Shown here: piece by piece, positions 33,489-43,583 of the stretch
How positions within the stretch are numbered: position 1 is the first letter of the stretch
How the letters are laid out: each line of letters begins with the position of its first letter
NCBI GenBank assembly: GCA_020832135.1
Contig: JAFIFG010000032.1
Location: 1 to 50,510, forward strand
DNA from: Clostridiaceae bacterium
Lineage (GTDB): Bacteria; Bacillota; Clostridia; Peptostreptococcales; Natronincolaceae
Direction of reading: 5' to 3'
Length of the DNA stretch: 50,510 nucleotides
Program-made: the position numbers and the translations under genes
The notes under the pieces: generated by a model
What the model was told of the DNA's origin: nothing
Databases searched by the model: none
What the model saw: the letters and a program-made list of their open reading frames with translations, nothing else

Positions 33489-33518
33489 AAAGGAAATACT
33501 ATATATAGTATTTCCTTT
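33489..33518 (+). terminator. Palindromic terminator after the DUF6075-like gene
   Basis: AAAGGAAATACTATA and its exact complement form a 30-base palindrome (33489-33518) that would fold into a tight hairpin, with AT-rich flanks. Confidence 0.65.
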
Positions 33519-33922
33519 AATCCATCAAAGATGCAATACATATGGATGCACCCACTCTAGATTGAAGCTTGATATTTTGAAATGTAGCCCTTTAGAGCTT
33601 CTATATACTATGTCTCCACAAGGGCTACATTACTATATTTTGTGAAATATTTCCTGGTGAGTTGCTAAATACCCTTGTTTTAGTGTGAAAAATCTTGCTA
33701 ATAAATAAGCAGCTACTATTACACCTTAAGTTTTCCGATAAATCTATTAACCATATCTTTCACACCTTTGTGATTTCAATGCTTTTATAAAATTCCACTA
33801 ATCGGAATAAAACAAAAATTAATAAATTATTTTAGAATAGTCTTTTTGTTATCTATAGTTACCCCTTATCTATCTTACATAAATGAAAATAAGGGAGCTC
33901 TTTTATTCTATATTAGCTAACC
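33519..33922. other. Non-coding stretch with a 12-bp inverted repeat
   Basis: About 400 bases between the DUF6075-like gene and hsdR. AATGTAGCCCTT (33581-33592) and AAGGGCTACATT (33620-33631) are perfect inverted repeats with a 27-base loop, probably the end of the leftward hsd transcript. No gene is seen. Confidence 0.5.
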
Positions 33923-36916
33923 CTATGCCCTCTGATTCAAACTTTCATAAACTTCTTCGAACATAAAATTCATTACAGTATCTTTAAAATCTGTATCTTC
34001 AAGAATTTTCATGAAGAATCTTTCATTTTGTGTCATTCTATCTATAACAACATCAAGAAATGCTTTTTGGTAGCTAAACCTAAAGTTATCCTTGGTATTA
34101 TTGTGAGCTTTCTGCACTAAGTCTTGATTATTTACGATGTCTTCTTTAATTTGGTCATAGGATAGTTTATCTGTTTCTGTAAATTCTGTTGCAAATTTAT
34201 CATTAAGCCTTTCTATAATCTCCGATAGCCGCTCTTTTTCTTCCTCTTGTCCTTTACCTTTCCCATAGGATGTGGGCTTTAGTTCTGCACCTTCATCTAC
34301 TTCTAGAGATATACTCCCTTCAAAAACTTTATCGTTTCTATAATATTGTAGGGCTACATCATCAGCTAGGTATACTCCTTCCGAAGCATTTTTAGGCAAT
34401 TTCTTTAATAGAAAATTTAAATATACATATAACTTATGTAATTCCACATCTGCAAAGGGTCCTATTTGCAAAATAAAAGAGTAGGTTCTTATAAACTTAC
34501 TTGATGCTCCCTTAAATTCATCTTGATTTTCCTTATCTAACTCTTTTTTATACCTAACAACTGCTTTATCGAGAATAGCGTTTAATTTTTCTTGAAGTCT
34601 AGCGGTTTTCTTCTTGTCACTAAATTCTAATTCACATACTTCATTAATTTCTTCTTCCGTATAAATCTGACATGCATCTAATTCCCTCTGGAGGTCATAA
34701 AGTATGTTAGGATTAGTCATGCTTTCTAATCCCGTTACCTCGTAATAGGGCTGAAATGCATTCTGTATATCCTCTGCTTTATTAACAAAGTCAAGTACAA
34801 ATGTGTCATTTTTACCCTTACATGTTCTATTTAACCTTGATAAAGTTTGTACAGCCTTTATTCCATCTAACTTTTTATCAACATACATTGTATGTAGTAG
34901 AGGCTCATCAAAACCAGTCTGATACTTTTCTGCTACAAGAAGAACTTGATATTCATCGGTATGGAACTTCTCAGGTAGTTCTTTTTCACCAAAACCATTC
35001 ATCTCAACTTCTGTATAACTTTCACCAGATTTGTCCTCAACTTTTCCTGAAAAGGCTACAAGGGTATTTAAATCTCTATAGCCCTTCTCCTTAATGTATT
35101 TATCAAAGGCTTGCTTATATTTAACAGCATGCAAGCGGCTACCTGTTACCACCATCGCCTTAGCTCTACCACCAATTTTCTGTCTTGTAACTTGCCTAAA
35201 ATGCTCTATCATAATTTCCGTTTTCTGTGCTATATTATGGGGATGAAGGGAAACATATTTAGCCATTTCTTTATATGCTTTTTTACTTGATACCTCTGGG
35301 TCCTCTTCTATTTTCTTTGCAATTTTAAAGAAGGTTTTATAAGTGGTATAGTTTTTTAATACATCTAATATAAAACCTTCTTCTATAGCCTGCCTCATGG
35401 TATAGGTGTGAAAAGCCTCTGGTTTTCCATCCTTACCAATAGTCCCGAACTTTTCTATAGTCTTAGCTTTAGGTGTAGCAGTAAATGCGAAGAAGGATAT
35501 ATTATCTTGTTTACCACTTTTTATAATAACTTCGATAATCTTTTCTTCTATATCTTCTAAATTATCTTCATCAATTCTATCGTTCTCTAGAGCTTCTTCT
35601 AATGTCTTGGCGGATAAAATATTCGTCATGGCGGTTGCAGCCTTACCCCCTTGAGAACTATGGGCTTCATCTATAATAACAGCATATTTTCCTTTTTCAA
35701 ATTCTCCAACCTTCTCTATAATGAAGGGGAATTTTTGTAGGGTAGTAATAATAATTCTGGTGTTGTTAACAATGGCATCTGCTAATTGGTTAGAATCTTT
35801 ATCAATTTTCTCCACCATACCTGCTTTATGCTCTAATTGATAAACAGCATCTTGAAGTTGTTTATCTAAAACCCTTCTATCTGTTATCACTATTACAGAA
35901 TTGTATATGGGCTCATTGTTACTATCATGAAGTTTTGCAAGTCTATGGGCTAGCCAAGATATAGAATTGGTTTTTCCGCTGCCTGCTGAATGCTGCACCA
36001 AGTAGTTAGTTCCAACTCCATTTACTCCTACATCCTGTTCTATTTTTCTGACAACATCAAGCTGGTGGTATCTGGGAAAAATTACTGTCTCTCTTTTATC
36101 TATAATTTCACCTGTACTATCCTTTATGTCTTCTTTATTTATGTACACAAATCGAAAGAGGATGTCTATAAGGCTATCCTTCTGAAGGATATACTTCCAT
36201 AGATAGGATGTTCTATAATCATTATAAACTACAGGGTTCCCCCTACCGCCTTTAGAGCCTTTATTGAACGGAAGAAAAAATGTTTTTTCTTTGTTCAGTT
36301 GTGTAGTCATATAAACTTCGTCTGGGTCAACTGCAAAATAAACAATATTTCTTTTTTTAAATTGAAATAGTAATTCCCGCGGGTCCCTGTCTTTCTTATA
36401 CTGCTTTATTGCATCATCTACCGTTTGATTGGTTAAAGGGTTTTTAAGCTCTAATATTGAAATGGGAAGTCCATTTAAGGAAATCATCATATCAACACTA
36501 TTCTTATTCTTTTCGCTATAATATACTTGTCTACTTACAGTGAATATATTTTTATCGTACAGGTCTGCTAATAATTGATTTAAGGAGCTAGGTGGTTTAT
36601 TATAAGCCAATTTTAGAGTGACACCATAATCCTTTATACCATGTCGTATGCAATCAATCATACCTCTAGCACTTAATTCCTTTGTAAGCCTATCTAATAT
36701 TTTAAGTTGATAGTTTTCTTTATATGCTTTTTTTAGTCTTTCTAACTGCTTAGGTTGACTTGCTTCCAGGAAGCTAAAAAACTGTTCTACATCTATAGCA
36801 TATTTCTTAAAGTCCTCTAAAGCTTTCCCCTGTAATTGCCTTTTCTCATATCCAGATTCTATTAGACTGTCTTCTATATTCGTCTCAAAACCTTTTTCTG
36901 TATAATCTATTGCCAC
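33923..36916 (-). CDS. hsdR: Type I restriction enzyme, HsdR subunit
   Basis: Motor and nuclease subunit of about 997 residues. The PD-(D/E)xK nuclease lies near the N-terminus (VDMMISLNGLPISILELKNPL). Helicase motif I is HSAGSGKTNSISW, the DEAH-type motif II is VIIDEAHSSQGG, and motif III FFAFTATPKAKT, with motif VI near QTLSRLNRTCKGK. The start is probably GTG 36916 (MAIDYTEKGFE), with GGGGGG about seven bases upstream; a GTG at 36931 abuts AAGGAG. It is the last gene of the hsdM-hsdS-orf-hsdR operon. It restricts unmodified DNA together with HsdM and HsdS at the cell interior; no break in the frame is seen, so it is likely active. Confidence 0.9.
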   Translation of the reverse strand: MAIDYTEKGFETNIEDSLIESGYEKRQLQGKALEDFKKYAIDVEQFFSFLEASQPKQLERLKKAYKENYQLKILDRLTKELSARGMIDCIRHGIKDYGVTLKLAYNKPPSSLNQLLADLYDKNIFTVSRQVYYSEKNKNSVDMMISLNGLPISILELKNPLTNQTVDDAIKQYKKDRDPRELLFQFKKRNIVYFAVDPDEVYMTTQLNKEKTFFLPFNKGSKGGRGNPVVYNDYRTSYLWKYILQKDSLIDILFRFVYINKEDIKDSTGEIIDKRETVIFPRYHQLDVVRKIEQDVGVNGVGTNYLVQHSAGSGKTNSISWLAHRLAKLHDSNNEPIYNSVIVITDRRVLDKQLQDAVYQLEHKAGMVEKIDKDSNQLADAIVNNTRIIITTLQKFPFIIEKVGEFEKGKYAVIIDEAHSSQGGKAATAMTNILSAKTLEEALENDRIDEDNLEDIEEKIIEVIIKSGKQDNISFFAFTATPKAKTIEKFGTIGKDGKPEAFHTYTMRQAIEEGFILDVLKNYTTYKTFFKIAKKIEEDPEVSSKKAYKEMAKYVSLHPHNIAQKTEIMIEHFRQVTRQKIGGRAKAMVVTGSRLHAVKYKQAFDKYIKEKGYRDLNTLVAFSGKVEDKSGESYTEVEMNGFGEKELPEKFHTDEYQVLLVAEKYQTGFDEPLLHTMYVDKKLDGIKAVQTLSRLNRTCKGKNDTFVLDFVNKAEDIQNAFQPYYEVTGLESMTNPNILYDLQRELDACQIYTEEEINEVCELEFSDKKKTARLQEKLNAILDKAVVRYKKELDKENQDEFKGASSKFIRTYSFILQIGPFADVELHKLYVYLNFLLKKLPKNASEGVYLADDVALQYYRNDKVFEGSISLEVDEGAELKPTSYGKGKGQEEEKERLSEIIERLNDKFATEFTETDKLSYDQIKEDIVNNQDLVQKAHNNTKDNFRFSYQKAFLDVVIDRMTQNERFFMKILEDTDFKDTVMNFMFEEVYESLNQRA

Positions 36917-36951
36917 ATCCCTTCCCCCCACTCCTTTTATTACATACCCTT

Positions 36952-38064
36952 TTAATCAAACCTACTTATATATCTTGTTAGTACCCATCCTTTGATTATT
37001 TCATCGTTATCCATATCTACATATTCTATCAGTGTCCAATTTTTATTCTTGTATAGTATGTTCACTATATTCCCTTGATGTAATTTATAGATAACAGCAG
37101 CTTCCATCCTTTTATTATTTCTTACAGGTAGCTCCTCAATAGTGACAAACCTGTATTTATTGTACACTTCTTTTTTTACAGCACAATTCTCAGTATGAAT
37201 ATTTATAGTTATGTTGACTTGTTGTTTTATTTCTTTATTAATTGTCCTTACTTCAGTCTCCTCATTATGAATTCTTACGTTATTAATTGCAGAAGATACT
37301 TCATCAACAACATAATTAGCTGCATAGGGAATGGCAAATTCTATCACAGCTACATAAATTATAAATGCAATACATGGATGCTTTTCTTTAAAAATCATTA
37401 GTAATTTCCATATTCTTTGCTCAAAAGATATATCTTCTTTTAAACAGTCTTTAGCACTTTCTATTTCTTCCTCTAGAGCTTCATCATCTTCGTAAACTTC
37501 ATCTCTATTTTCCCATATATCTCCTAATAAATCCTCTATGTTTAATTGCAGTGTATTTTGAAATTGATAGCTATTAAATAAACCTCTATGCTGTTCTAGA
37601 ATTCCACTTATGCCCCCCATACGCTCCATCATCTGCAAGGTAGGTTTAAATGCTTCTTGTACAGCACTCATTGATTTCATTATTTCAGAGGTAGGTCTGA
37701 GTGCATTATGAACGATTCCTACTGATTTTATCATCTCACCTGCTGATTTAAATGATTCTTCCTGTAACACTGATGTAGATGCCATCATTTTTGCTGCTAC
37801 ACCATCTATATGCTGACTTACTCCTAAACCTAAGATATTTCTCATACGTGCTACTGAATCTTGTTGCATTGCCTCTACAGCACTTATCATTTGACTCGCT
37901 GGGCTATACGTCTTCTTTAGTGCTCCTATTGAGTTTAGTATCTCCTGCGTTGGTCTAAAAGCTTTCTGTATTGTTCGTGTAGACTGAACACTTTCCATAG
38001 CCTGTGATTTAAGTATTCTATCTAATTTTATAGCTGTGCCCCCTACAACTCTATTTTCACCCAT
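36952..38064 (-). CDS. Membrane protein with internal repeats and SH3-like C-terminus, inside the hsd operon
   Basis: Protein of 370 residues, not recognised as a family. Residues 30-150 hold a helical region with repeated units: FRPTQEILNSIGALKKTYSP, then LRPTSEIMKSMSAVQEAFKP, separated by QMISAVEAMQQ- and MIKSVGIVHN-type segments. An acidic stretch follows (EDDEALEEEIE). A transmembrane segment lies at about 229-250 (CIAFIIYVAVIEFAIPYAAN). The tail from about 303 (VTIEELPVRNNKR..., ending KGWVLTRYIS) looks like a bacterial SH3 domain. ATG 38064 has GGAGGAT upstream. It sits 20 bases after hsdS and just before hsdR, so it is translated from the same messenger. Its role is unknown; possibly it senses DNA entry or envelope damage, or guards the restriction complex (inference). 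Confidence 0.7.
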   Translation of the reverse strand: MGENRVVGGTAIKLDRILKSQAMESVQSTRTIQKAFRPTQEILNSIGALKKTYSPASQMISAVEAMQQDSVARMRNILGLGVSQHIDGVAAKMMASTSVLQEESFKSAGEMIKSVGIVHNALRPTSEIMKSMSAVQEAFKPTLQMMERMGGISGILEQHRGLFNSYQFQNTLQLNIEDLLGDIWENRDEVYEDDEALEEEIESAKDCLKEDISFEQRIWKLLMIFKEKHPCIAFIIYVAVIEFAIPYAANYVVDEVSSAINNVRIHNEETEVRTINKEIKQQVNITINIHTENCAVKKEVYNKYRFVTIEELPVRNNKRMEAAVIYKLHQGNIVNILYKNKNWTLIEYVDMDNDEIIKGWVLTRYISRFD

Positions 38065-38084
38065 TTTATCCTCCTGTTAAGCTT

Positions 38085-39389
38085 TTAATTTATATCTCTT
38101 ACATCAATTTTTCCTGTAACTGCTTCTGATATAAGGGATTGACGGTATTCTTTTAGTTTTTGGATTTGTTCATTGATAAGGTTTATACTGCTATCAATTT
38201 CTTTAACCTTATAATTAAGATACTCTATAATCTCTGACTGCTCATCAATCTTAGGTAAAGGATATATAAAGTTAACAAAAGTATCTTGATATAGATGCTT
38301 TATCGTAGAACCTGTTTCCATATGTTTTATATATGTTTTGAACATTTCAGAAGCTAACATGTAATACATAAATTCCGTTGTATATTCTTGGTTTAAACAC
38401 CTAGTCACGAAAATTCCACTATTTAGTATTGCTTTTTCTGGCTTATTCTTAACAATCGCTACTTTTCCAATTGTGCCATCTTTAGTAATCAACAAATCAT
38501 TCTCTTTTAGTTGTATAGCTGGTGCTTCATTATACCTTTCTTCACTAATATGATAGCAACTTTCCCAAGTTACAATTCCATCTTTAAAATCTGTTCCAGT
38601 CACCAAATATGGTCCTTCGTCTGTAAATTCATCTGACCTTAATCCTTGCCAACCAATTCTTCCTTTTACATAGGATGTATACTTTATTTTGCTAAGCTCC
38701 CAATGTTCTGGTATGTCTCCAATCCATTCAACACCAGAATCCTTCATTTTTACACTATCATTCAATCCTTTTGTAACTGCTTCTGTTATAATAGCTTGTC
38801 TTTTTTCTTCTAGTAAAGTTATCAGTTTTTCTTTGTCAGTTATGAGAGCATCTATTTTAGATGTTATATTATTTAGGAAATAAGCAATTTGAATTTGTTC
38901 CTTAAGACTTGGCGACATAATTTTAATATTTCTTATATGTTCCCAGTTGGCTCTTGGCATTTTAGCTCCATAGGTAGAAGAATTGACTTCATTTATGAAT
39001 CTGTCATCTAACATTATATATTTTAAGTACTCACCATTTTTTGTTTCTAACACCAATAGCTCAGAGGTGCATTTTCCATCAGAATTAGCTACTATACATT
39101 TTTTTAAATACGGTCTAAGCTTTCCAAATAAAACATTCCCACTAAAGTATCTTAATGCTTCTCCTTCTGCTTCCACATCTAAATTATCATAGCCTTCTAT
39201 AATATTTCCTGTTTCTTTCTCAATATGTTCTAACCCTAAATACTTCAATTCAACGTTATGTTGTGCTACCTTATAAGTTATTGAATTAGCTATATACTTT
39301 AGCCTATTAACCTTCCATTGCTCTGGTATTTCACCTATCCACTCAACTCCACTTTCCTTATATCTATCATACCTCTTATATTTAACCAT
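38085..39389 (-). CDS. hsdS: Type I restriction enzyme, HsdS specificity subunit
   Basis: Specificity subunit of 434 residues with two target-recognition domains. Each half begins with a related segment: YKESGVEWIGEIPEQWKVNR near residue 10 and MKDSGVEWIGDIPEHWELSK near residue 215, followed by variable recognition sequence and a conserved coiled-coil spacer (LITDKEKLITLLEEKRQAII, and EQIQKLKEYRQSLISEAV). ATG 39389 overlaps the hsdM stop by one base (TAATG). It sets the DNA sequence methylated and cut by the complex; the actual recognition site cannot be read here. Confidence 0.92.
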   Translation of the reverse strand: MVKYKRYDRYKESGVEWIGEIPEQWKVNRLKYIANSITYKVAQHNVELKYLGLEHIEKETGNIIEGYDNLDVEAEGEALRYFSGNVLFGKLRPYLKKCIVANSDGKCTSELLVLETKNGEYLKYIMLDDRFINEVNSSTYGAKMPRANWEHIRNIKIMSPSLKEQIQIAYFLNNITSKIDALITDKEKLITLLEEKRQAIITEAVTKGLNDSVKMKDSGVEWIGDIPEHWELSKIKYTSYVKGRIGWQGLRSDEFTDEGPYLVTGTDFKDGIVTWESCYHISEERYNEAPAIQLKENDLLITKDGTIGKVAIVKNKPEKAILNSGIFVTRCLNQEYTTEFMYYMLASEMFKTYIKHMETGSTIKHLYQDTFVNFIYPLPKIDEQSEIIEYLNYKVKEIDSSINLINEQIQKLKEYRQSLISEAVTGKIDVRDIN

Positions 39390-41407
39390 TACCCCATCAC
39401 CTTCTTCAGCTTTTCCTGTATGCTCTTTTCCAGTGTTATAATTTCCTCCATTATCTCTTCTGAACTCCTTAAGGGAGTATACTTATAGAAATGTCTTGTA
39501 AATGGAATGTCATAACCTGTTTTAGTCTTGCTTTCATCTATCCAAGCATCTGGAACATGGGGTTTTACTTCTTTTTCAAAATAATCATGTATATCCTCTT
39601 TTAATGGCACATTTTCTGTATCCCTTAAATCAGGGTCTGCTTCTGAGTTCCCTTTAGAATCTTTGCATATATCTGCAGCTTCATCCTTCTCACCTAGAGC
39701 TGATAAAATAGCCTTTAGCAAAGGTGCTTTTATATTGATTTCTTTTTCTTTAAATGATTGCTTGACTAATTTTATAAAATCCTCTCTATTCTTATAAAGT
39801 GTATCTGAGCTCAGGGAAGTTAAAATTTCTATAATTTCTTTTTGAAGTTTTTCTCCTTCTTCCTTTTCCTTTATTCCTGTTTCCCCTTTTTTCTTAGATT
39901 TAGGTAAGTTTTTAAAGGCAGTTTCATTGTGTAATTTTTCTAATCTGTCTTCATCTATTTTAAAATTAAGTCTTAAGGGTCTTTCAACAGTTATTTTTCT
40001 ATAGCCAAAGTCTTCATTATCGAATATTTTACAGTTTTCACTTTCCCTCATGTCACCATAAGTTTTTACAATTTCTTCTATATGTGTATCTGTTAATTCG
40101 TTCCGCTTGCTTCCAAGGCTTTTTCTCATTTTGTGGTAGAAGTTTGTTCCATCTACTAGCTGTATTTTACCTTTTCTTAAAGAATTTTTATTATTGGTTA
40201 GTATCCAGATATATGTAGCTATACCTGTATTATAAAATAATTGGTCTGGCATTGCTACAATGGCTTCTACAAGGTCATTTTCTATAACGTATTTTCTAAT
40301 TTCACTTTCCCCTGACCCTGCATCTCCTGTAAATAGAGGGGAACCATTCATTATAATGGCAATTCTGGAACCCTTCGGTTCTTCTTCAGTTACTGGTTTC
40401 ATTTTTGCTACAAGATTTTGAAGGAACAATAACTGCCCATCACTAATTCTAGGTAACCCCGCTCCAAATCTTCCATTAAAGCCTAAATCGTCGTGTTCCT
40501 CTTTGACTGACTTTTCAGCTGGCTTCCACTCTACACCATAAGGTGGATTCGTTATCATGTAATCAAAGTGCATATCATGAAAAGCATCTCTAGATAGTGT
40601 ATTTCCAAAGGCTATATTCGAGGCACTTTCCCCTTTAATGAGAGTATCAGCTTTACAAATAGCATAGGACTCTTCATTTATTTCCTGTGCAAAAAACTCT
40701 AAATGGGCAGAGGGATTAAGTTCTCTTAGATATTCTGCTGCTACTGAACCCATGCCTCCTGTTCCTGCGCAGCTATCATATAATGTCTGGGTTATGCCTT
40801 GTTTAGTAAGGATATCATCATCTTCCATGAACAATAAATTTACCATTAGCTTAATAACTTCCCTTGGGGTGTAGTGGTCTCCTGCTTCACCATGTTCCGA
40901 GAATCTCCTTATTAGTTCTTCAAAGATATACCCCATCTCTACATTAGACACTTTTTCAGGGTGTAGGTCTATTTCACTAAACCTTTTTACCACAAGATAA
41001 AGTAGGTCATTTCTATCCATCTTCTCTATCTGCTTATCGAAATCAAAGTATTCTATAATATCCCTTGCTGTTTTAGAAAAACCATTTATGTAGTCTCTTA
41101 GATTGTCAGCAATATTGTCGGCATCAGCTAATAACTTTTTAAAATCAAATTTACTAACATTACTAAAGTTTTGCTTTGCTACTCTGTTCAATATTTCATC
41201 CCTTGACTCTTGTGGTAAATTTTTATATTTTTCATATTGTTCCAATACATCTTCTTTTGTATCTGCTAGTACACAGTCAAATCTCCTAAGAACAGCCATC
41301 GGTAATACTACTTTGCCATATTCCTCTTTTTTGTATGGACCTCTTAATATCTCTGCTATTGTCCATATGAAATTTACCTTTTCTTGAAAGTTAATCAAGC
41401 CCTTCAT
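39389..41407 (-). CDS. hsdM: Type I restriction enzyme, HsdM methyltransferase
   Basis: Adenine-N6 methyltransferase subunit of 672 residues. The SAM-binding motif is DSCAGTGGM, the catalytic motif NPPYG in DYMITNPPYGVEW, preceded by HYTPREVIKLMVNLL. A C-terminal extension of about 170 residues with coiled-coil character and VPDAWIDESKTKTGYDIPF makes it longer than the best-studied HsdM proteins. The annotated start is ATG 41407, but AAGGAG is directly adjacent; TTG 41398 (MINFQEKVNF) is nine bases from it and may be the true start. It is the first gene of the operon. It methylates host DNA against HsdR. Confidence 0.92.
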   Translation of the reverse strand: MKGLINFQEKVNFIWTIAEILRGPYKKEEYGKVVLPMAVLRRFDCVLADTKEDVLEQYEKYKNLPQESRDEILNRVAKQNFSNVSKFDFKKLLADADNIADNLRDYINGFSKTARDIIEYFDFDKQIEKMDRNDLLYLVVKRFSEIDLHPEKVSNVEMGYIFEELIRRFSEHGEAGDHYTPREVIKLMVNLLFMEDDDILTKQGITQTLYDSCAGTGGMGSVAAEYLRELNPSAHLEFFAQEINEESYAICKADTLIKGESASNIAFGNTLSRDAFHDMHFDYMITNPPYGVEWKPAEKSVKEEHDDLGFNGRFGAGLPRISDGQLLFLQNLVAKMKPVTEEEPKGSRIAIIMNGSPLFTGDAGSGESEIRKYVIENDLVEAIVAMPDQLFYNTGIATYIWILTNNKNSLRKGKIQLVDGTNFYHKMRKSLGSKRNELTDTHIEEIVKTYGDMRESENCKIFDNEDFGYRKITVERPLRLNFKIDEDRLEKLHNETAFKNLPKSKKKGETGIKEKEEGEKLQKEIIEILTSLSSDTLYKNREDFIKLVKQSFKEKEINIKAPLLKAILSALGEKDEAADICKDSKGNSEADPDLRDTENVPLKEDIHDYFEKEVKPHVPDAWIDESKTKTGYDIPFTRHFYKYTPLRSSEEIMEEIITLEKSIQEKLKKVMG

Positions 41408-42097
41408 CTCCTTCTGTCTTTACATATTTAGTTATTTTTTCCTTTTACAACATTAAATAGACCATTTTATGGTTATTTATAATAGAATTTATTCATTAAA
41501 ATAATCCTAAAGTAATATTTCTATATAATTGCATCTTTTCCTTCAAAATATGGCATTTCATGACACAAAGTATCCTATTGAGCTTATTGTTAAGTATTTT
41601 AAAATCATTAAATTACTCCTGAAATATAGTGTAAGTCAAGTTATTTAACAGCTGATACTTTCTAATTAGTGTATTTCCTCTCTTTAGTTTTATGTTTTTG
41701 TCTTACAACAATATTAAACTATTGATTATCTTTGATAGTACACTCTATGATTACCTTTAACAGTATCTATGTAAAGTAGCTAGAAAAAGTCGCTATAGTA
41801 AAAACATATATCGTTCTGCCACTTAGCCCTATCTCTGTATCTGCTTTCTTTTGGTTTCATTTATAGCATTTAGCACTATCAGACTTTTTTATTTTTTCAA
41901 ACTTATAGTTTGCTCCCTCTATGCCTCTACCTAAACCCATACTGATTGTACTTGGCTTAGGTTTATAAGACCTTTGCCAAATCAGTATGCTTGCTTTAAC
42001 ATCTATATTATAGCTTTCTGATTCCATAGATTAGAATTATATTTGTAAAGGAATAGGGGTTTCATGAATAATAAATAAGGTATTTCCCCAAAATATC

Positions 42098-42438
42098 ATT
42101 AGTTGTAACTGACCTAAGTCACTAATTTAAACAGTTTCAAAAAATTCCACCCAGTGAAAATGGTGGAATATAATTAACTATCACCAATTTGGTGTCATTT
42201 GCTTTTCTGTTCTTACAACTAATTTTGTCCTAATCCAGTTTCTTACCAAGGTCTTTCAATATGCACTTCAAGCCTATTAAAGTGAAATAGATAAGTGTAA
42301 ATATTATTAATTTGATGGATTTGCTTTTTATCTATTAAACTTTTTAGATTCCTTTGTTTTTAACTATTTTTATTATATAACACCAATTAAGTGATATTTA
42401 AGCTCTAATGAATTCAACTCTTAAAGTATAAGATAAAA
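42098..42438. repeat. Diverged direct repeat, copy A
   Basis: Copy A begins AGTTGTAACTGACCTA and ends near TATAAGATAAAA. It aligns with copy B in the same order: GTGAAA...TGGAATAT, then CACCAATTTGGTGTCATTT, AAGTGAAATA, TTAATTTGATGGATTT, and CACCAATTAAGTGATATTTAA. Identity is only partial, by eye. Confidence 0.6.
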
Positions 42439-42540
42439 ATCAGCTATTACAATAGTTTCTCATTAATCAAGATAGTGTTTTCAATAGCATTCACAGGATG
42501 ATGGAGCAATCAAAAAATGAAAAGATTTTTTCGAAAAAAT

Positions 42541-42950
42541 TACTAGTTGTAGCTGCCCTACGTCCTTGATTTCAAGTGTTTTAAAGAATACTACCAAGTG
42601 AAAAAGATGGAATATATTAAATAATCACTAATTTGATGTTATTTATTTTTCTATCCTTGCCACTAACGTTGACCAATTCAGATTCTTATTAAAATCTTTG
42701 AATGTATTATATGGAGCTTATTTAAGTGAAATAAAGAAACTTAACTATTGCTAATTTGGTGGATTTCATACCCTCTCTATCATGCTTTTTAGCTTCCTTC
42801 ATTAAAGGTGCTGCCATACCTTACTTTTCAATTATTTTAACCTCTTTTTATTTCTATCTGTAATATTTTTAACCAATAAACTTTATAAATAGCACCAATT
42901 TAGTAATATTTAAAATTTCATTGGTTCAGGACCTTAAAATCTAAAATAAA
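42541..42950. repeat. Diverged direct repeat, copy B
   Basis: Copy B begins AGTTGTAGCTGCCCTA and ends near TCTAAAATAAA. It shares blocks with copy A, including CACTAATTTGATGTTATTT, AAGTGAAATA, CTAATTTGGTGGATTTC and CACCAATTTAGTAATATTTAA. It is about 70 bases longer than A. Confidence 0.6.
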
Positions 42951-43021
42951 GGTGAACCATCATTAATTAGATGTAAATATTTTCCTATCCCCGAATTGCC
43001 TTTAACTCAATATAAGCAACT

Positions 43022-43053
43022 AAAAAACATCTATACATTTATAGATGCTTTTT
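43022..43053 (-). terminator. Terminator of the recombinase operon
   Basis: On the - strand, AAAAGCATCTAT pairs with ATAGATGTTTT around AAATGT, ending in TTTTTTAG. It lies about 65 bases after the tnpC-like stop. Confidence 0.8.
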
Positions 43054-43115
43054 AGTTTCCAGTTAATTCTAATGCATTATTTTGGCTGTTTTGCTGGAAC
43101 CTTTTTTAGAAGAAA

Positions 43116-43583
43116 TCATAATTCTGTACCTAATCCAAATATCTTTAATTTTTTATAAAGTATTTGCATTTCCCCTATTAGCTTTTGATTTTTAATTTTT
43201 TCTTTTTCAAGTGCTACTTCAAGTGTTTCAATTCTTAATTTTTTAGCATCTAAATCTTTTTGTAGGTTCCTAGCTTTATTGTGTGATTTCTGTAGTTCAT
43301 TCTCAATCATTATTACCATATTTCTATAATTTTTTTCATGATTCTCCCTCTTTATAACCTTAGCATCTTTAAACCTTCCTATCTTATTGTCTTTTAATAC
43401 TTCAATTATATGAGGTTTACTGAAAGTTGCCCTCGACAATCCTGTTCTCTCTATAAGCATACCAGTTTTAATATTATCGTACCCTAAACTTTTAAGTTCA
43501 TCTATAGCTTGCTGTACCTTATTAATTGATTCAAGTCTTTGCTTTTCTTGTTTCTCCATTAAAGATTTAGGTAATTTCCTCAC
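43116..43583 (-). CDS. TnpC-like HTH/coiled-coil protein (DUF6262 type)
   Basis: Protein of 155 residues with an N-terminal helix-turn-helix (INKVQQAIDELKSLGYDNIK, TGMLIERTGLSRATFSKPHI) and a long C-terminal coiled coil (from about residue 85; IENELQKSHNKARNLQKDLD). This matches the small accessory proteins of Tn554 (TnpC) and other elements, annotated as DUF6262. In Tn554, TnpC affects frequency and orientation of insertion. The start is GTG 43583 with GAGGTGAT upstream, overlapping the upstream recombinase by 17 bases. It is the last gene of the operon. Confidence 0.72.
   Translation of the reverse strand: MRKLPKSLMEKQEKQRLESINKVQQAIDELKSLGYDNIKTGMLIERTGLSRATFSKPHIIEVLKDNKIGRFKDAKVIKRENHEKNYRNMVIMIENELQKSHNKARNLQKDLDAKKLRIETLEVALEKEKIKNQKLIGEMQILYKKLKIFGLGTEL

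Larger units (their letters stand above)
41408..43021. other. Long non-coding stretch between hsdM and the recombinases
   Basis: About 1.6 kb with no usable ORF on either strand. Its right two thirds contain two diverged copies of a longer sequence (42098-42438 and 42541-42950) and several short AATTTGGTG-type motifs. The hsdM promoter must lie at its left end, near 41410-41480. Confidence 0.6.

Noticed and set aside
36952-38064. PrrC/RloC-type anticodon nuclease in the hsd operon
   Set aside because: No P-loop ATPase motif or nuclease residues are present; the protein has repeats, a membrane segment and an SH3-like tail.
42098-42950. CRISPR-like array
   Set aside because: The repeats are few, diverged, irregularly spaced and over 300 bases long; no short identical repeats with even spacers exist.
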